A program made the translations under genes and the position numbers. A DNA stretch of 64,000 bases from Scandinavium goeteborgense (lineage in GTDB: Bacteria; Pseudomonadota; Gammaproteobacteria; Enterobacterales; Enterobacteriaceae). Shown here in pieces: positions 56,364 to 64,000 of the stretch (positions are counted from its first letter, which is position 1; every line of letters starts with the position of its first letter). The stretch lies in assembly GCF_003935895.2 (NCBI RefSeq), contig NZ_CP054058.1, forward strand, positions 2,151,177 through 2,215,176, read 5' to 3'. Below the pieces are notes generated by a model. That model was not told where the DNA came from, ran no database searches, and worked only from the letters and a program-made list of their open reading frames with translations.

Positions 56364-57560
56364 TCAGGGCTGTTGAACCGGCTCTTCGAGCGTCACTGGC
56401 CAGCGGCGGAAAATAATGACTGACCAGACTAGCGCCGCCAGCGCTGGAACCGCACCGACGTAGCCGATGTTGGCCATCGAAAAATGTAGGCTGACCTGAT
56501 TTCCGACCAGCGCGCCAGCGCCAATCCCGAGGTTAAAGATACCGGAAAACAGCGCCATCGCCACGTCGGTGGCATCCGGGGCAATCGCCAGCACTTTCAC
56601 CTGCATTCCCAGGCCAATAATCATGATTGCCACGCCCCAGATGATGCTCAGCACGGCGAGGCTAATCTCATTTTCAGCCGCTAATACCAGCAACGCCAGG
56701 CATGCAGTCAACAGGCCGATGGCACCGCTGACCAGGGTAGAGGCGTGATGGTTGCCGAGCTTACCGAAGATAACCGAACCGATGATCCCGGCGCCGCCCA
56801 GTGCTAACAGCAACAGGGTAGCGAAGTTGGCATCAAAGCCGGCCACGTTAATCACGAACGGTTCGATGTAACTGTACGCGGTGTAATGGGCGGTCACGAC
56901 AACCACGGTGAGCAGATACAGGCTCATGAGTGCCGGACGGCGGAACAGTTGCGGCAGGCTTTTCAGCGAGCCGGAATGTTCGCTTGGAATCTTTGGCAGC
57001 AGCTTAATCAGCGCAACCAGCGTGATGAGCGCGCCAAGGCCAATGATAAAGAAGGTGGTGCGCCAGCCGAAATACTGGCCGACGACGCGACCGATCGGCA
57101 AACCCAGCACCATCGCCAGGGCGGTACCGGTGGCAATCAGACTCAGGGCCTGGGCGCGTTTGCCCGCCGGGGCAAGACGAATCGCCAGAGAAGCGGTAAT
57201 CGACCAGAACACGGCGTGGGCGAAGGCAATGCCAATGCGGCTAATAACCAGCACGGTAAAATTCCAGGCGAGGAACGAGAGCACATGGCTGGCAATGAAC
57301 ACCACAAACAGGCCGATCAGCAGCTTGCGCCGCTCCATCTGGCTGGTGAGCAGCATAAACGGCAGCGACATCAACGCCACAACCCAGGCGTAGATGGTCA
57401 GCATGATCCCCACCTGTGCCGTTTCCATCGAGAAACTGTGGGCGATATCAGACAGCAGCCCAACCGGCACAAATTCCGTCGTATTGAAGATAAAAGCGGC
57501 AATGGCCAAAGTGACCACCCGCAGCCACGCGACCTTGCGTGAAACCGTGTTTGTTGTCAT
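56364..57560 (-). CDS. sotB: SotB (YdeA), MFS sugar efflux transporter
   Basis: 398 residues, 12 helices ([19 protein letters not shown] is the family opening). Exports arabinose/IPTG-like sugars in E. coli. The upstream gap (57561-57808) holds a TTGTGCAAAACACAACCGTT dyad-like sequence before sotB but no firm operator. Confidence 0.92.
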   Translation of the reverse strand: MTTNTVSRKVAWLRVVTLAIAAFIFNTTEFVPVGLLSDIAHSFSMETAQVGIMLTIYAWVVALMSLPFMLLTSQMERRKLLIGLFVVFIASHVLSFLAWNFTVLVISRIGIAFAHAVFWSITASLAIRLAPAGKRAQALSLIATGTALAMVLGLPIGRVVGQYFGWRTTFFIIGLGALITLVALIKLLPKIPSEHSGSLKSLPQLFRRPALMSLYLLTVVVVTAHYTAYSYIEPFVINVAGFDANFATLLLLALGGAGIIGSVIFGKLGNHHASTLVSGAIGLLTACLALLVLAAENEISLAVLSIIWGVAIMIIGLGMQVKVLAIAPDATDVAMALFSGIFNLGIGAGALVGNQVSLHFSMANIGYVGAVPALAALVWSVIIFRRWPVTLEEPVQQP

Positions 57561-57808
57561 GTCAGTTTTCTGGATGGATAACGGTAAGAAGAGACGCCGA
57601 TCTTAAAACCATCATTGTGCAAAACACAACCGTTTTGTGACTAAGATCTCATAACAGAAGGTGATGACGCGGTGATGGTTAGCGTTACGCTCTACGTCGA
57701 ATTGGACAGAAAGAAAAAAGCAGCGGCGGAATATAGAAGGAGGCTCGTAATTCGTGGGCAAAGACGCTATTAATGTTACTAAGTGGTTATAAAAAAAGGA
57801 TACTGGTT

Positions 57809-58609
57809 ATGCAGGAAACTCCGTTTTATATGGTTGATGCTTTCAGCGACCGCACGTTTGGCGGGAATGCGGCGGCGGTGTGTCCGCTTATCGAATGGCT
57901 GCCCGACGAGACGCTGCTGAAAATGGCGCAGGAGCACAACCAGTCCGAAACCGCATTCTTCGTACGCACCGATGACGGGTTTGAATTGCGTTGGTTTACC
58001 ACGCAGGGCGAAATCAATCTCTGCGGGCACGCCACGCTCGCCAGCGCTCACGTTATTTTTGAATTCCTCGATTACCCGCACACAGAAATTCGTTTTTCGA
58101 CGCGCTTTGTCGGTGAGCTGACGGTAACCCGCAGCGGCGACTGGCTGACGCTGAATTTCCCGGCATGGAAAACCGAGGCCGTGGAGCCTCCGGCGCTACT
58201 CCTGAGCGCGCTCGGCATTGATCACTATGAAGAGGTCCGCGTGGCGCGTGATTACCTGGTGGTGCTGAAAAATCAACAGCAGGTAGAAGGGCTGACGCCG
58301 GACATCCACGCCATGCTGCCGCTCGGCAAAATGGTTTGCGTCACGGCCCCGGGGGATGAGGTCGATTTTGTCAGCCGCTTTTTCTGTCCGGGCGAATCTG
58401 TGGCGGAAGACCCGGTTACCGGTTCGGCGCACAGCATGTTGATCCCTTACTGGGGCGACAAATTACACAAAACGCAGATGCAGGCGCGGCAGGTTTCTGC
58501 GCGTGGCGGTGAATTGCGCTGTGAATGGCAGGGCGAGCGGGTGCTTATCGGCGGCCAGGCCACGACCTACATCATCGGCAGCATTTATCTGCACGAAGGA
58601 GCGTTATGA
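57809..58609 (+). CDS. PhzF-family isomerase, copy 1
   Basis: 266 residues. PhzF fold with the catalytic Glu in HNQSETAFF (about 45), GHATLASAHV and the C-terminal EDPVTGSAHSMLIPYW. Start 57809 has AAAAGGA upstream. Members are epimerase/isomerase-like enzymes, mostly without known substrate. Its stop overlaps the paralogue downstream. Confidence 0.85.
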   Translation: MQETPFYMVDAFSDRTFGGNAAAVCPLIEWLPDETLLKMAQEHNQSETAFFVRTDDGFELRWFTTQGEINLCGHATLASAHVIFEFLDYPHTEIRFSTRFVGELTVTRSGDWLTLNFPAWKTEAVEPPALLLSALGIDHYEEVRVARDYLVVLKNQQQVEGLTPDIHAMLPLGKMVCVTAPGDEVDFVSRFFCPGESVAEDPVTGSAHSMLIPYWGDKLHKTQMQARQVSARGGELRCEWQGERVLIGGQATTYIIGSIYLHEGAL

Positions 58610-59397
58610 TGAAAACCCTTCCTGTCTGGCTGGTTGACGCGTTCAGCCGTCATAACTTTGGCGGGAATCCGGCGGCGGTGTGCGCGCTGGAATCCTGGCT
58701 GCCTGATGAGCAATTACAGCAAATCGCGAAACAGCATAATCAGTCGGAAACCGCCTTCTTTATTCCGGCGAAAGGCGGCTTTGAATTGCGTTGGTTTACG
58801 ACGCGCAATGAGGTCAATCTGTGTGGGCACGCCACGCTGGCGACGGCGCACGTGATTTTCAATCATATGGATTACCCGGATGCGCGTATTCACTTTGATA
58901 CGGCGTCCGGTCGGTTAACGGTCAGCCGCGAAGGTGAGTGGCTGACGCTGGATTTCCCCGCCGGGCAAACCGTAGAGCAAACGCCACCGGCTGAAATGCT
59001 GGCCGCGCTGGGCATTACGGATTACGTTGCCGCGCGCAAAGGGCGGGCGTGGCTGATTGAGCTGGCGAGCCGCGAACAGGTCGAGGCGGTTACTCCTAAT
59101 ATTTCGGCGATGATACCGGTTGAACATAAGGTGACGATTACCGCGCGCGGCACGGATGATTACGATTTTGTCAGCCGTTTCTTCTCTCCGGGAGAAGCCG
59201 TGTGGGAAGATCCGGTCACCGGTTCGGCGCACACCATGTTGATACCTTACTGGAGCGAAAAACTCGGTAAAACGAATATGCTGGCCCGTCAGGTTTCTGC
59301 GCGTGGCGGCGATGTGCGCTGTGAATTGCAGGGCAATCGCGTGTTGATGAGCGGCACGGCGGTGACGTGGATGCAGGGGAAAATCCTGCTGCGCTAA
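58606..59397 (+). CDS. PhzF-family isomerase, copy 2
   Basis: 263 residues, a clear paralogue of the preceding gene (shared VDAFS, FGGN-AAVC, HNQSETAFF, CGHATLA, EDPVTGSAH). GAAGGAG precedes ATG 58606, which overlaps the upstream stop as ATGA. A tandem duplication with enough divergence to suggest different substrates or a heterodimer. Confidence 0.85.
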   Translation: MMKTLPVWLVDAFSRHNFGGNPAAVCALESWLPDEQLQQIAKQHNQSETAFFIPAKGGFELRWFTTRNEVNLCGHATLATAHVIFNHMDYPDARIHFDTASGRLTVSREGEWLTLDFPAGQTVEQTPPAEMLAALGITDYVAARKGRAWLIELASREQVEAVTPNISAMIPVEHKVTITARGTDDYDFVSRFFSPGEAVWEDPVTGSAHTMLIPYWSEKLGKTNMLARQVSARGGDVRCELQGNRVLMSGTAVTWMQGKILLR

Positions 59398-59481
59398 GGC
59401 CGTCAGGCGGCATAAGTTAATGCTATGAACCGGGGCGTCCGTTTCGGTTTACAGTCAGGGGAAACGCGCAAGGAGATTGAT

Positions 59482-59961
59482 ATGTATACCATTACGCCAT
59501 GTTCCCCTGATCATCCCGATATCGTGGCGTTGATTGACGCCCTCGACCGCTATCAGCAGACGCTGTATCCGGCGGAAAGTAATCATCTACTGGATTTAAC
59601 GCAGCTGCCGGAATCACAGCGACTGATGCTGATTATTCGTGATGCACAGCAACAACCCGTTGGCTGCGGCGCGGTAGTGTTGAACGGTGACGGCAGTGGG
59701 GAAATGAAGCGGGTGTATATCGACCCTACGCACCGTGGGCAACGGCTGGGTGAATCACTGTTAACGGCACTGGAAACTGAAGCGTTGCAGCGCGGTTGCG
59801 ACACGCTGCGCCTCGAAACCGGGATTCATCAACATGCGGCGGTGAAGCTCTATGAGCGCAGCGGGTATTTCCAGCGCGAGGCGTTTGCGCCCTATTTACC
59901 GGACCCGCTGAGCATTTTTATGGAGAAACTGCTGGTTGCGGACCTTCGTCAAGCAATGTGA
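59482..59961 (+). CDS. GNAT-family N-acetyltransferase
   Basis: 159 residues from ATG 59482 (AAGGAG upstream). The acetyl-CoA loop is in [10 protein letters not shown] (about 94-103) and LYERSGYFQ follows. Substrate unknown. It overlaps the 3' end of the convergent ptrR by 44 bases. Confidence 0.85.
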   Translation: MYTITPCSPDHPDIVALIDALDRYQQTLYPAESNHLLDLTQLPESQRLMLIIRDAQQQPVGCGAVVLNGDGSGEMKRVYIDPTHRGQRLGESLLTALETEALQRGCDTLRLETGIHQHAAVKLYERSGYFQREAFAPYLPDPLSIFMEKLLVADLRQAM

Positions 59962-60796
59962 TAAACGCTTCCAGCTGGCGGGTCATCGCCCCCCGACGCC
60001 ACACCAGCCAGGTCGTCAGCCAGCGCCATTTTTCGGCCAGCGGCCAGGCATCAACCTGATGATGTCCGGGCATGCTTTCGAGCATACTGCGAGGGATCAT
60101 CGCCAGACCCGCGCCTGCAATCACGCAGGCCAGCATCCCGTGATAAGACTCCATTTCGTGAATACGCCCCGGCGTGGCGCGGTCAGCATGAAACCAGCTT
60201 TCGAAATGACGACGGTATGAACAGTTGGCGCGAAACGCATAAATGCTGGTGCCGTTCACATCACTGGCGCGTTTGACCGGCGCATGGCCCTTCGGCGTAA
60301 CTATCATCATCTCTTCCTGATACACCGGCACGCCTTCCAGATTCGGATGCATCACTGGCCCGTCGACGAACGCCGCGCTCAGCCGGCCTTCGGTCACGCC
60401 ATCAATCATGGTGCCGGACGGACCGGTCGCTAAATCGAACTGAATTTTCGGGTAGCGCTGGTTATACAGCGCCAGCGTCGTGGGAATACGCACCGCCGCG
60501 GTACTTTCCAGTGACCCTAACGAGAACAAACCCTGCGGTTCATCGCCCGCCACCACCATCCGGGCTTCGTCGACCAGGGCCAGGATCTGCTGGCTATAAC
60601 GCAGAAAACTGTGTCCGGCCGGGGACAACCGCAGGCGCTGGTTTTCACGAATGAACAGCTCCACGCCCAAATCGGCCTCCAGCTGACGAATGCGGGTGGT
60701 CAGGTTAGAGGGCACGCGATGCACCTTTTGCGCGGCCTGGGTAATGCTGCCGGTCTGGGCGACGGCGTTGAACATCTCTAGCTGAGTTAAGTCCAT
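59918..60796 (-). CDS. ptrR: PtrR (YneJ), LysR-family regulator
   Basis: 292 residues, near the E. coli length. Winged helix about 1-60 ([20 protein letters not shown]). Divergent from sad, which it regulates in E. coli together with genes for putrescine/GABA use. Convergent overlap with the GNAT gene. Confidence 0.9.
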   Translation of the reverse strand: MDLTQLEMFNAVAQTGSITQAAQKVHRVPSNLTTRIRQLEADLGVELFIRENQRLRLSPAGHSFLRYSQQILALVDEARMVVAGDEPQGLFSLGSLESTAAVRIPTTLALYNQRYPKIQFDLATGPSGTMIDGVTEGRLSAAFVDGPVMHPNLEGVPVYQEEMMIVTPKGHAPVKRASDVNGTSIYAFRANCSYRRHFESWFHADRATPGRIHEMESYHGMLACVIAGAGLAMIPRSMLESMPGHHQVDAWPLAEKWRWLTTWLVWRRGAMTRQLEAFITLLDEGPQPAVSP

Positions 60797-60902
60797 AACG
60801 TTCTCGTATCGTGAATGGAGTGGTTAATATTATTCATTTTCCATAAATAGCAGAGTGGTCCAGTATTAATCAACAGCCTCATCGAACAGAGAGAAGAAAA
60901 TC

Positions 60903-62288
60903 ATGACATCACCTGCAACTCACGCTATTTCCCTCAACCCGGCCACGGGCGAAACGCTATCTTCGCTGGCCTGGGCCACGGCCGATGACGTCAATCAGGC
61001 AGTCGCGCTGGCCGATGCCGGTTATCGCCAGTGGAAGAAAACCGCCGTTGCCGAGCGCGCTGATGCGCTGCGTAACGTCGGCAACGTGCTGCGTCAACAC
61101 GCCGAAGAAATGGCGCAGATGATCAGCCGTGAAATCGGCAAACCAATTACTCAGGCGCGTGGCGAAGTGACGAAATCGGCGAACCTCTGCGACTGGTATG
61201 CCGAACACGGTCCGGCGATGCTTTCTACCGAAGCGACCCAGGTGGAAAACAATAAGGCGGTGATTGAGTATCGTCCGCTGGGTCCGATCATGGCGGTGAT
61301 GCCGTGGAACTTCCCGCTGTGGCAGGTTCTGCGCGGTGCGGTGCCGATTCTGCTGGCGGGCAACAGCTACCTTCTGAAACATGCGCCAAACGTGATGGGT
61401 AGCGCAAAGCTGATTGGCGATATCTTCACTGAAGCGGGTATTCCGGCGGGTGTATTTGGCTGGGTGAATGCCACCAATGACGGCGTCTCGCAAATGATTA
61501 ACGACTCGCGTATTGCGGCGGTAACCTTAACCGGCAGTATGCGCGCCGGGAAGGCGATTGGTGCTCAGGCCGGGGCGGCACTGAAAAAATGCGTGCTGGA
61601 GCTGGGCGGTTCCGATCCGTTTATCGTGCTCAACGATGCGGATATTGATGAAGCGGTAAAGGCGGCGGTGATCGGTCGCTACCAGAATACCGGACAGGTC
61701 TGTGCGGCGGCGAAACGCTTTATCGTGGAAGCAGGTATTGCCGATGCCTTTACCGAGAAGTTTGTCGCCGCAGCGTCCCGACTGAAAATGGGGAATCCGC
61801 AGGATGAGCAAAACTACCTTGGGCCGATGGCGCGTTACGACCTGCGCGACGAGCTGCACGACCAGGTGACGGCGACGCTGGAAGAGGGCGCCACGCTGCT
61901 GCTCGGCGGCGAGAAGATTTCCGGCAAAGGTAACTACTATGCTGCAACGGTGCTGGGCAACGTCACGCCGAGTATGACCGCGTTCCGTCAGGAAATGTTT
62001 GGTCCTGTGGCGGCAATCACCGTTGCTCGTGATGCCGACCATGCGCTGGCTCTGGCAAATGACAGCGATTTCGGCCTGTCTGCGACGGTTTATACCGCCG
62101 ACGAAAAACAGGCTCAGCGCTTTGCCGATGAACTGGAATGCGGCGGCGTGTTCATTAACGGTTACAGTGCGTCTGACGCGCGCGTGGCATTTGGCGGCGT
62201 GAAGAAAAGCGGCTTTGGTCGCGAGCTGTCGCATTTCGGTCTGCATGAGTTCTGTAACGTACAAACCGTGTGGAAGGATCGCAGCTAA
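60903..62288 (+). CDS. sad: Sad (YneI), NAD+-dependent succinate semialdehyde dehydrogenase
   Basis: 461 residues. Aldehyde dehydrogenase with the Glu in LELGGSDP (about 236) and catalytic Cys in NTGQVCAAAKRF (about 269). It oxidises succinate semialdehyde from GABA/putrescine breakdown. Probably under PtrR. Confidence 0.94.
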   Translation: MTSPATHAISLNPATGETLSSLAWATADDVNQAVALADAGYRQWKKTAVAERADALRNVGNVLRQHAEEMAQMISREIGKPITQARGEVTKSANLCDWYAEHGPAMLSTEATQVENNKAVIEYRPLGPIMAVMPWNFPLWQVLRGAVPILLAGNSYLLKHAPNVMGSAKLIGDIFTEAGIPAGVFGWVNATNDGVSQMINDSRIAAVTLTGSMRAGKAIGAQAGAALKKCVLELGGSDPFIVLNDADIDEAVKAAVIGRYQNTGQVCAAAKRFIVEAGIADAFTEKFVAAASRLKMGNPQDEQNYLGPMARYDLRDELHDQVTATLEEGATLLLGGEKISGKGNYYAATVLGNVTPSMTAFRQEMFGPVAAITVARDADHALALANDSDFGLSATVYTADEKQAQRFADELECGGVFINGYSASDARVAFGGVKKSGFGRELSHFGLHEFCNVQTVWKDRS

Positions 62289-62294
62289 TTTTAT

Positions 62295-62373
62295 TGCCCG
62301 GCGGCGCGTTGCTTGCAGGGCCTACAAATCTAATTGGGTTCCGTAGGCCCGGCAAGCAACGCGCCGCCGGGCA
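62295..62373. repeat. BIME between sad and glsB
   Basis: Two 31-base REP arms (TGCCCGGCGGCGCGTTGCTT and its reverse complement) with one mismatch, separated by 17 bases. Confidence 0.8.
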
Positions 62374-62479
62374 TGTACACCACACTTTTCTGTCAGGATC
62401 CTGTCATTTTCCTTCCGCGCGCAACAGCTGACGCTGGTATACTCGCAGCCCGAAATCGGCCTGTGGGCAAGGAGCAAAA

Positions 62480-63406
62480 GTGGCAACGGTCATCGATAAC
62501 AGCATGCTGGAATCCGTTCTGGCAGAGGTAAAACCGCTGATAGGGAGAGGCAAAGTGGCGGATTACATTCCGGCACTGGCCTGTGTGGATGGCGCAAAGC
62601 TGGGGATTGCCATCAGCACCGTTGATGGCCAGCATTTCTATGCCGGCGATGCGCAGGAGCGTTTTTCTATCCAGTCGATTTCCAAAGTACTGAGTCTGGT
62701 GGTGGCAATGAATCACTACGCCGAAGAGGAAATCTGGCAGCGGGTGGGCAAAGATCCGTCCGGTCAGCCGTTTAACTCATTGCTGCAGCTGGAAATCGAG
62801 CAGGGCATTCCGCGTAATCCGTTTATCAACGCCGGGGCGCTGGTGGTATGCGACATGCTGCAAAGCCGTCTCAGCGCACCGCGTCAGCGCATGCTGGAGA
62901 TAATCCGTAAGCTTTCCGGCGTCGAGGATATTGCCTACGACACGGTGGTGGCGCGCTCGGAGCTCGACCATTCCGCCCGTAATGCTGCGATTGCCTGGCT
63001 GATGAAGTCCTTTGGCAACTTCCATAATGATGTGGCGACGGTGCTACAAAACTACTTCCATTACTGCGCGCTTAAAATGAGCTGTAGCGAACTGGCGCAG
63101 ACCTTCCTGTTTCTGGCGAATCAGGGGCATTCCCCGCAGCGCGACCAGACCATCATCACGCCGTTACAGGCGAGGCAGGTGAATGCGTTAATGGCGACCA
63201 GCGGGATGTATCAGAATGCCGGCGAGTTTGCCTGGCGCGTAGGGCTTCCAGCGAAATCGGGCGTCGGCGGGGGGATCGTGGCGATTGTGCCCCACGAAAT
63301 GGCGATCGCCGTCTGGAGTCCGCAGCTGGATGCTGCCGGAAACTCGCTGGCGGGCACCGCGGTGCTGGAAAAACTGACTCAGCGGTTGGGGCGTTCGGTC
63401 TATTGA
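62480..63406 (+). CDS. glsB: GlsB (YneH), glutaminase
   Basis: 308 residues from GTG 62480 (AAGGAG upstream), identical in length to E. coli GlsB. The beta-lactamase-like SxxK is in [12 protein letters not shown] (about 66). Hydrolyses glutamine to glutamate and ammonia. Same order sad-glsB as E. coli. Confidence 0.94.
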   Translation: MATVIDNSMLESVLAEVKPLIGRGKVADYIPALACVDGAKLGIAISTVDGQHFYAGDAQERFSIQSISKVLSLVVAMNHYAEEEIWQRVGKDPSGQPFNSLLQLEIEQGIPRNPFINAGALVVCDMLQSRLSAPRQRMLEIIRKLSGVEDIAYDTVVARSELDHSARNAAIAWLMKSFGNFHNDVATVLQNYFHYCALKMSCSELAQTFLFLANQGHSPQRDQTIITPLQARQVNALMATSGMYQNAGEFAWRVGLPAKSGVGGGIVAIVPHEMAIAVWSPQLDAAGNSLAGTAVLEKLTQRLGRSVY

Positions 63407-63558
63407 TCCATTCACCGCGTCATATAGCAAACGGACAACAAATAACTAACACTGATAATTGTTAATACGCGAATTGTGATCAATAGTATCTGTATTACCG
63501 ATCATTGCTCTGCAATTCCCGAAATAATTGCTGCCTGCGATTATATGGAAAATAATTA

Positions 63559-64000
63559 ATGCGTTCGATTTCTGTCCCCCGATTTACCGTATTCAGTGAA
63601 GCGCACGTCCTGCGTAATGTATTTTCCCTGGTTGTCATTACCACGCTGTTTTATGCGATGGGCGCCATGCTGCGCCTTGTGCAGGAACTTTCGCTCTTCT
63701 GGCCGCTGAATGCGGTGATGGCGGCGATATTTGCCCGCTACGTCTGGCTTAACCGACTGCATTATTATGCGATTTGCTACGGCGCCATGCTGCTTTATGA
63801 CGTGATGACTACCCAATGGGGATTTGCGTCGCTGATTATCAACGCCTCGAATATGGTGTTTATCGTGATGGTCGCCCAGCTGGTGATGCGCGATAAACGT
63901 CAGGCGGGGAGTGAACCCGAGCCGATTAATGCCCTGCGGTTATTCTATTATTGCCTTATTTCTGCGATTTTCTGCGCGCTGCTGGGGGCGCTGGGATCGG
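63559..64000 (+). CDS. MASE1-type sensory membrane protein, 3' end cut by window
   Basis: Open from ATG 63559 to the edge (147 residues so far), with several hydrophobic helices. LFWPLNAVMAAIFARY resembles the MASE1 WPxNG region. In E. coli the diguanylate cyclase dgcF (yneF) lies in this neighbourhood, so a C-terminal GGDEF domain is expected but not visible. No symbol is assigned because the catalytic part is absent. Confidence 0.65.
   Translation, partial: MRSISVPRFTVFSEAHVLRNVFSLVVITTLFYAMGAMLRLVQELSLFWPLNAVMAAIFARYVWLNRLHYYAICYGAMLLYDVMTTQWGFASLIINASNMVFIVMVAQLVMRDKRQAGSEPEPINALRLFYYCLISAIFCALLGALGS

Overview
The window is chromosomal DNA of an enteric bacterium (Enterobacteriaceae). 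Most genes have close E. coli/Salmonella counterparts in recognisable order. The backbone blocks are ydgD-ydgU-asr, ynfM-ynfL-mlc-bioD2-clcB, osmVWXY-dmsD-ynfE-ynfD, ynfC-speG-ynfB, rspB-ydfJ-ydfI-rspR-ydfG, dcp, mgtS with a probable mgrR, ydeE-eamA-marBAR-marC-sotB, and ptrR-sad-glsB followed by a truncated MASE1-type gene. I cannot fix the genus. The OsmU transporter recalls Salmonella, while urtABCDE and a guaD-xdhABC cluster point to a plant- or soil-associated enteric such as the Enterobacter/Lelliottia/Kluyvera group.

Layout. 1-5.6 kb: end of a GGDEF-EAL protein, a trypsin-like protease, the tiny ydgU, acid-shock asr with 60-bp repeats, a coiled-coil ORFan and an M32 carboxypeptidase. 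5.8-11.5 kb: ynfM/ynfL, mlc, bioD2, clcB. 11.6-18.9 kb: the OsmU osmoprotectant importer, then a DMSO/selenate-reductase catalytic subunit with its DmsD chaperone but without the usual Fe-S and membrane subunits, then ynfD. 19.0-20.4 kb: an AT-rich three-gene island (hcp, GH19 hydrolase, small secreted protein) with ATGA overlaps. It reads as a type VI secretion effector/immunity cassette inserted between ynfD and ynfC. 20.7-30 kb: ynfC, speG, ynfB, an ORFan, then a sugar-acid type cluster under RspR.

30-38.4 kb: guaD-xdhABC, inserted between ydfG and dcp and carrying a sigma54 promoter. 38.5-38.9 kb: a probable mgrR sRNA and mgtS, each with a PhoP-box candidate. 39-50.3 kb: an accessory block with an FtrA-like regulator, a rhodanese, a MetE-like methyltransferase with a MetJ box, urtABCDE with an NtrC site and a sigma54 promoter separated by a MITE-like element, Zur-regulated zinT, and a reductase/regulator pair. 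50.3-57.6 kb: ydeE, eamA, mar locus, sotB, with a LysR/decarboxylase/tautomerase insertion. 57.8-64 kb: duplicated phzF genes, a GNAT, ptrR-sad-glsB and the truncated last gene.

Two themes recur. One is nitrogen scavenging: purine deamination/oxidation and urea uptake both carry NtrC/sigma54 signatures, and sad and glsB concern GABA/glutamine use. The other is envelope and stress defence: asr, mar, mgtS/mgrR, zinT, osmU and the T6SS cassette. No tRNA, rRNA, CRISPR array, transposase or integrase was recognised.
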